Assembly: GCA_009602735.1 (NCBI GenBank)
Contig: WELA01013799.1
Coordinates: forward strand, 639,059 to 670,875
DNA: 31,817 nucleotides
Source of the DNA: Mesotaenium endlicherianum
Taxonomy: Eukaryota; Streptophyta; Zygnematophyceae; Zygnematales; Mesotaeniaceae
Direction of reading: 5' to 3'
In this document: piece after piece, positions 30,369 to 31,817 of the stretch
How positions within the stretch are numbered: the first letter of the stretch is position 1
Layout: each line of letters opens with the position of its first letter
Position numbers and translations under genes: made by a program
Notes under the pieces: generated by a model
Database searches by the model: none
Seen by the model: only the letters and a program-made list of their open reading frames with translations
Told to the model about the DNA's origin: nothing

Positions 30369-31817
<1,449 letters not shown>

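Overview
This is a nuclear window from a green plant, most likely a streptophyte (charophyte-grade) alga. Two things support that. The right edge carries an intron-containing gene closely resembling plant DUR3 urea transporters. The centre is filled with Ty3/gypsy chromoviruses primed by initiator tRNA-Met-like primer binding sites. The species assignment is inference. Both window ends are poly-C/GC-rich tracts, so this is probably a whole contig that breaks at homopolymers.

Layout. 1-1396: GC-rich flank with a CCCT microsatellite and no recognised gene. 1397-2809 (minus): decayed piggyBac-like transposase gene with an AT-hook, whose catalytic middle has been deleted. 2810-5399: AT-rich, no gene recognised. 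5400-6176 (plus): C-terminal remnant of a gypsy-type pol that ended in a PHD finger. 6925-7623 (minus): solo LTR with target duplication ACAAC. About 8140-8746: remnant of a diverged LTR with two tandem arrays. 8747-27756: a nested retrotransposon cluster. 27762-30368: non-coding as far as can be seen. 30369-31505 (plus): first four exons of DUR3, cut by the contig end.

The nested cluster can be dissected from LTR ends, primer sites and target duplications. The outer element (here F2, minus strand) has LTRs at 8747-9434 and 27045-27756 and target duplication GGACT on both sides. Inside its 5' leader sits a full-length plus-strand chromovirus (F1, 20741-26900, target duplication GAGAT). Further inside is a minus-strand chromovirus (F3, 10565-19394) with gag, pol, a chromodomain and an extra 361-residue coiled-coil ORF in the position where env would lie. 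F3 has no target duplication, and its right flank is the middle of an integrase from a fourth plus-strand chromovirus (F4, 19395-19923). This suggests that F3 is a chimera of two copies and that recombination removed the pol of F2 and the front of F4.

None of the elements looks autonomous. F1 and F3 have all the expected domains (gag zinc knuckle, protease, RT, RNase H, integrase, chromodomain) but carry frameshifts and premature stops. Most of those stops are explained by single C-to-T or G-to-A changes, the pattern expected of methylated, silenced DNA. Several other breaks are single N placeholders flanked by exact duplications and look like assembly artefacts. The most novel points are the extra ORF of F3, the PHD-tailed pol remnant, the mosaic RT region of F3 made by short microhomology-flanked insertions, and the piggyBac internal deletion.
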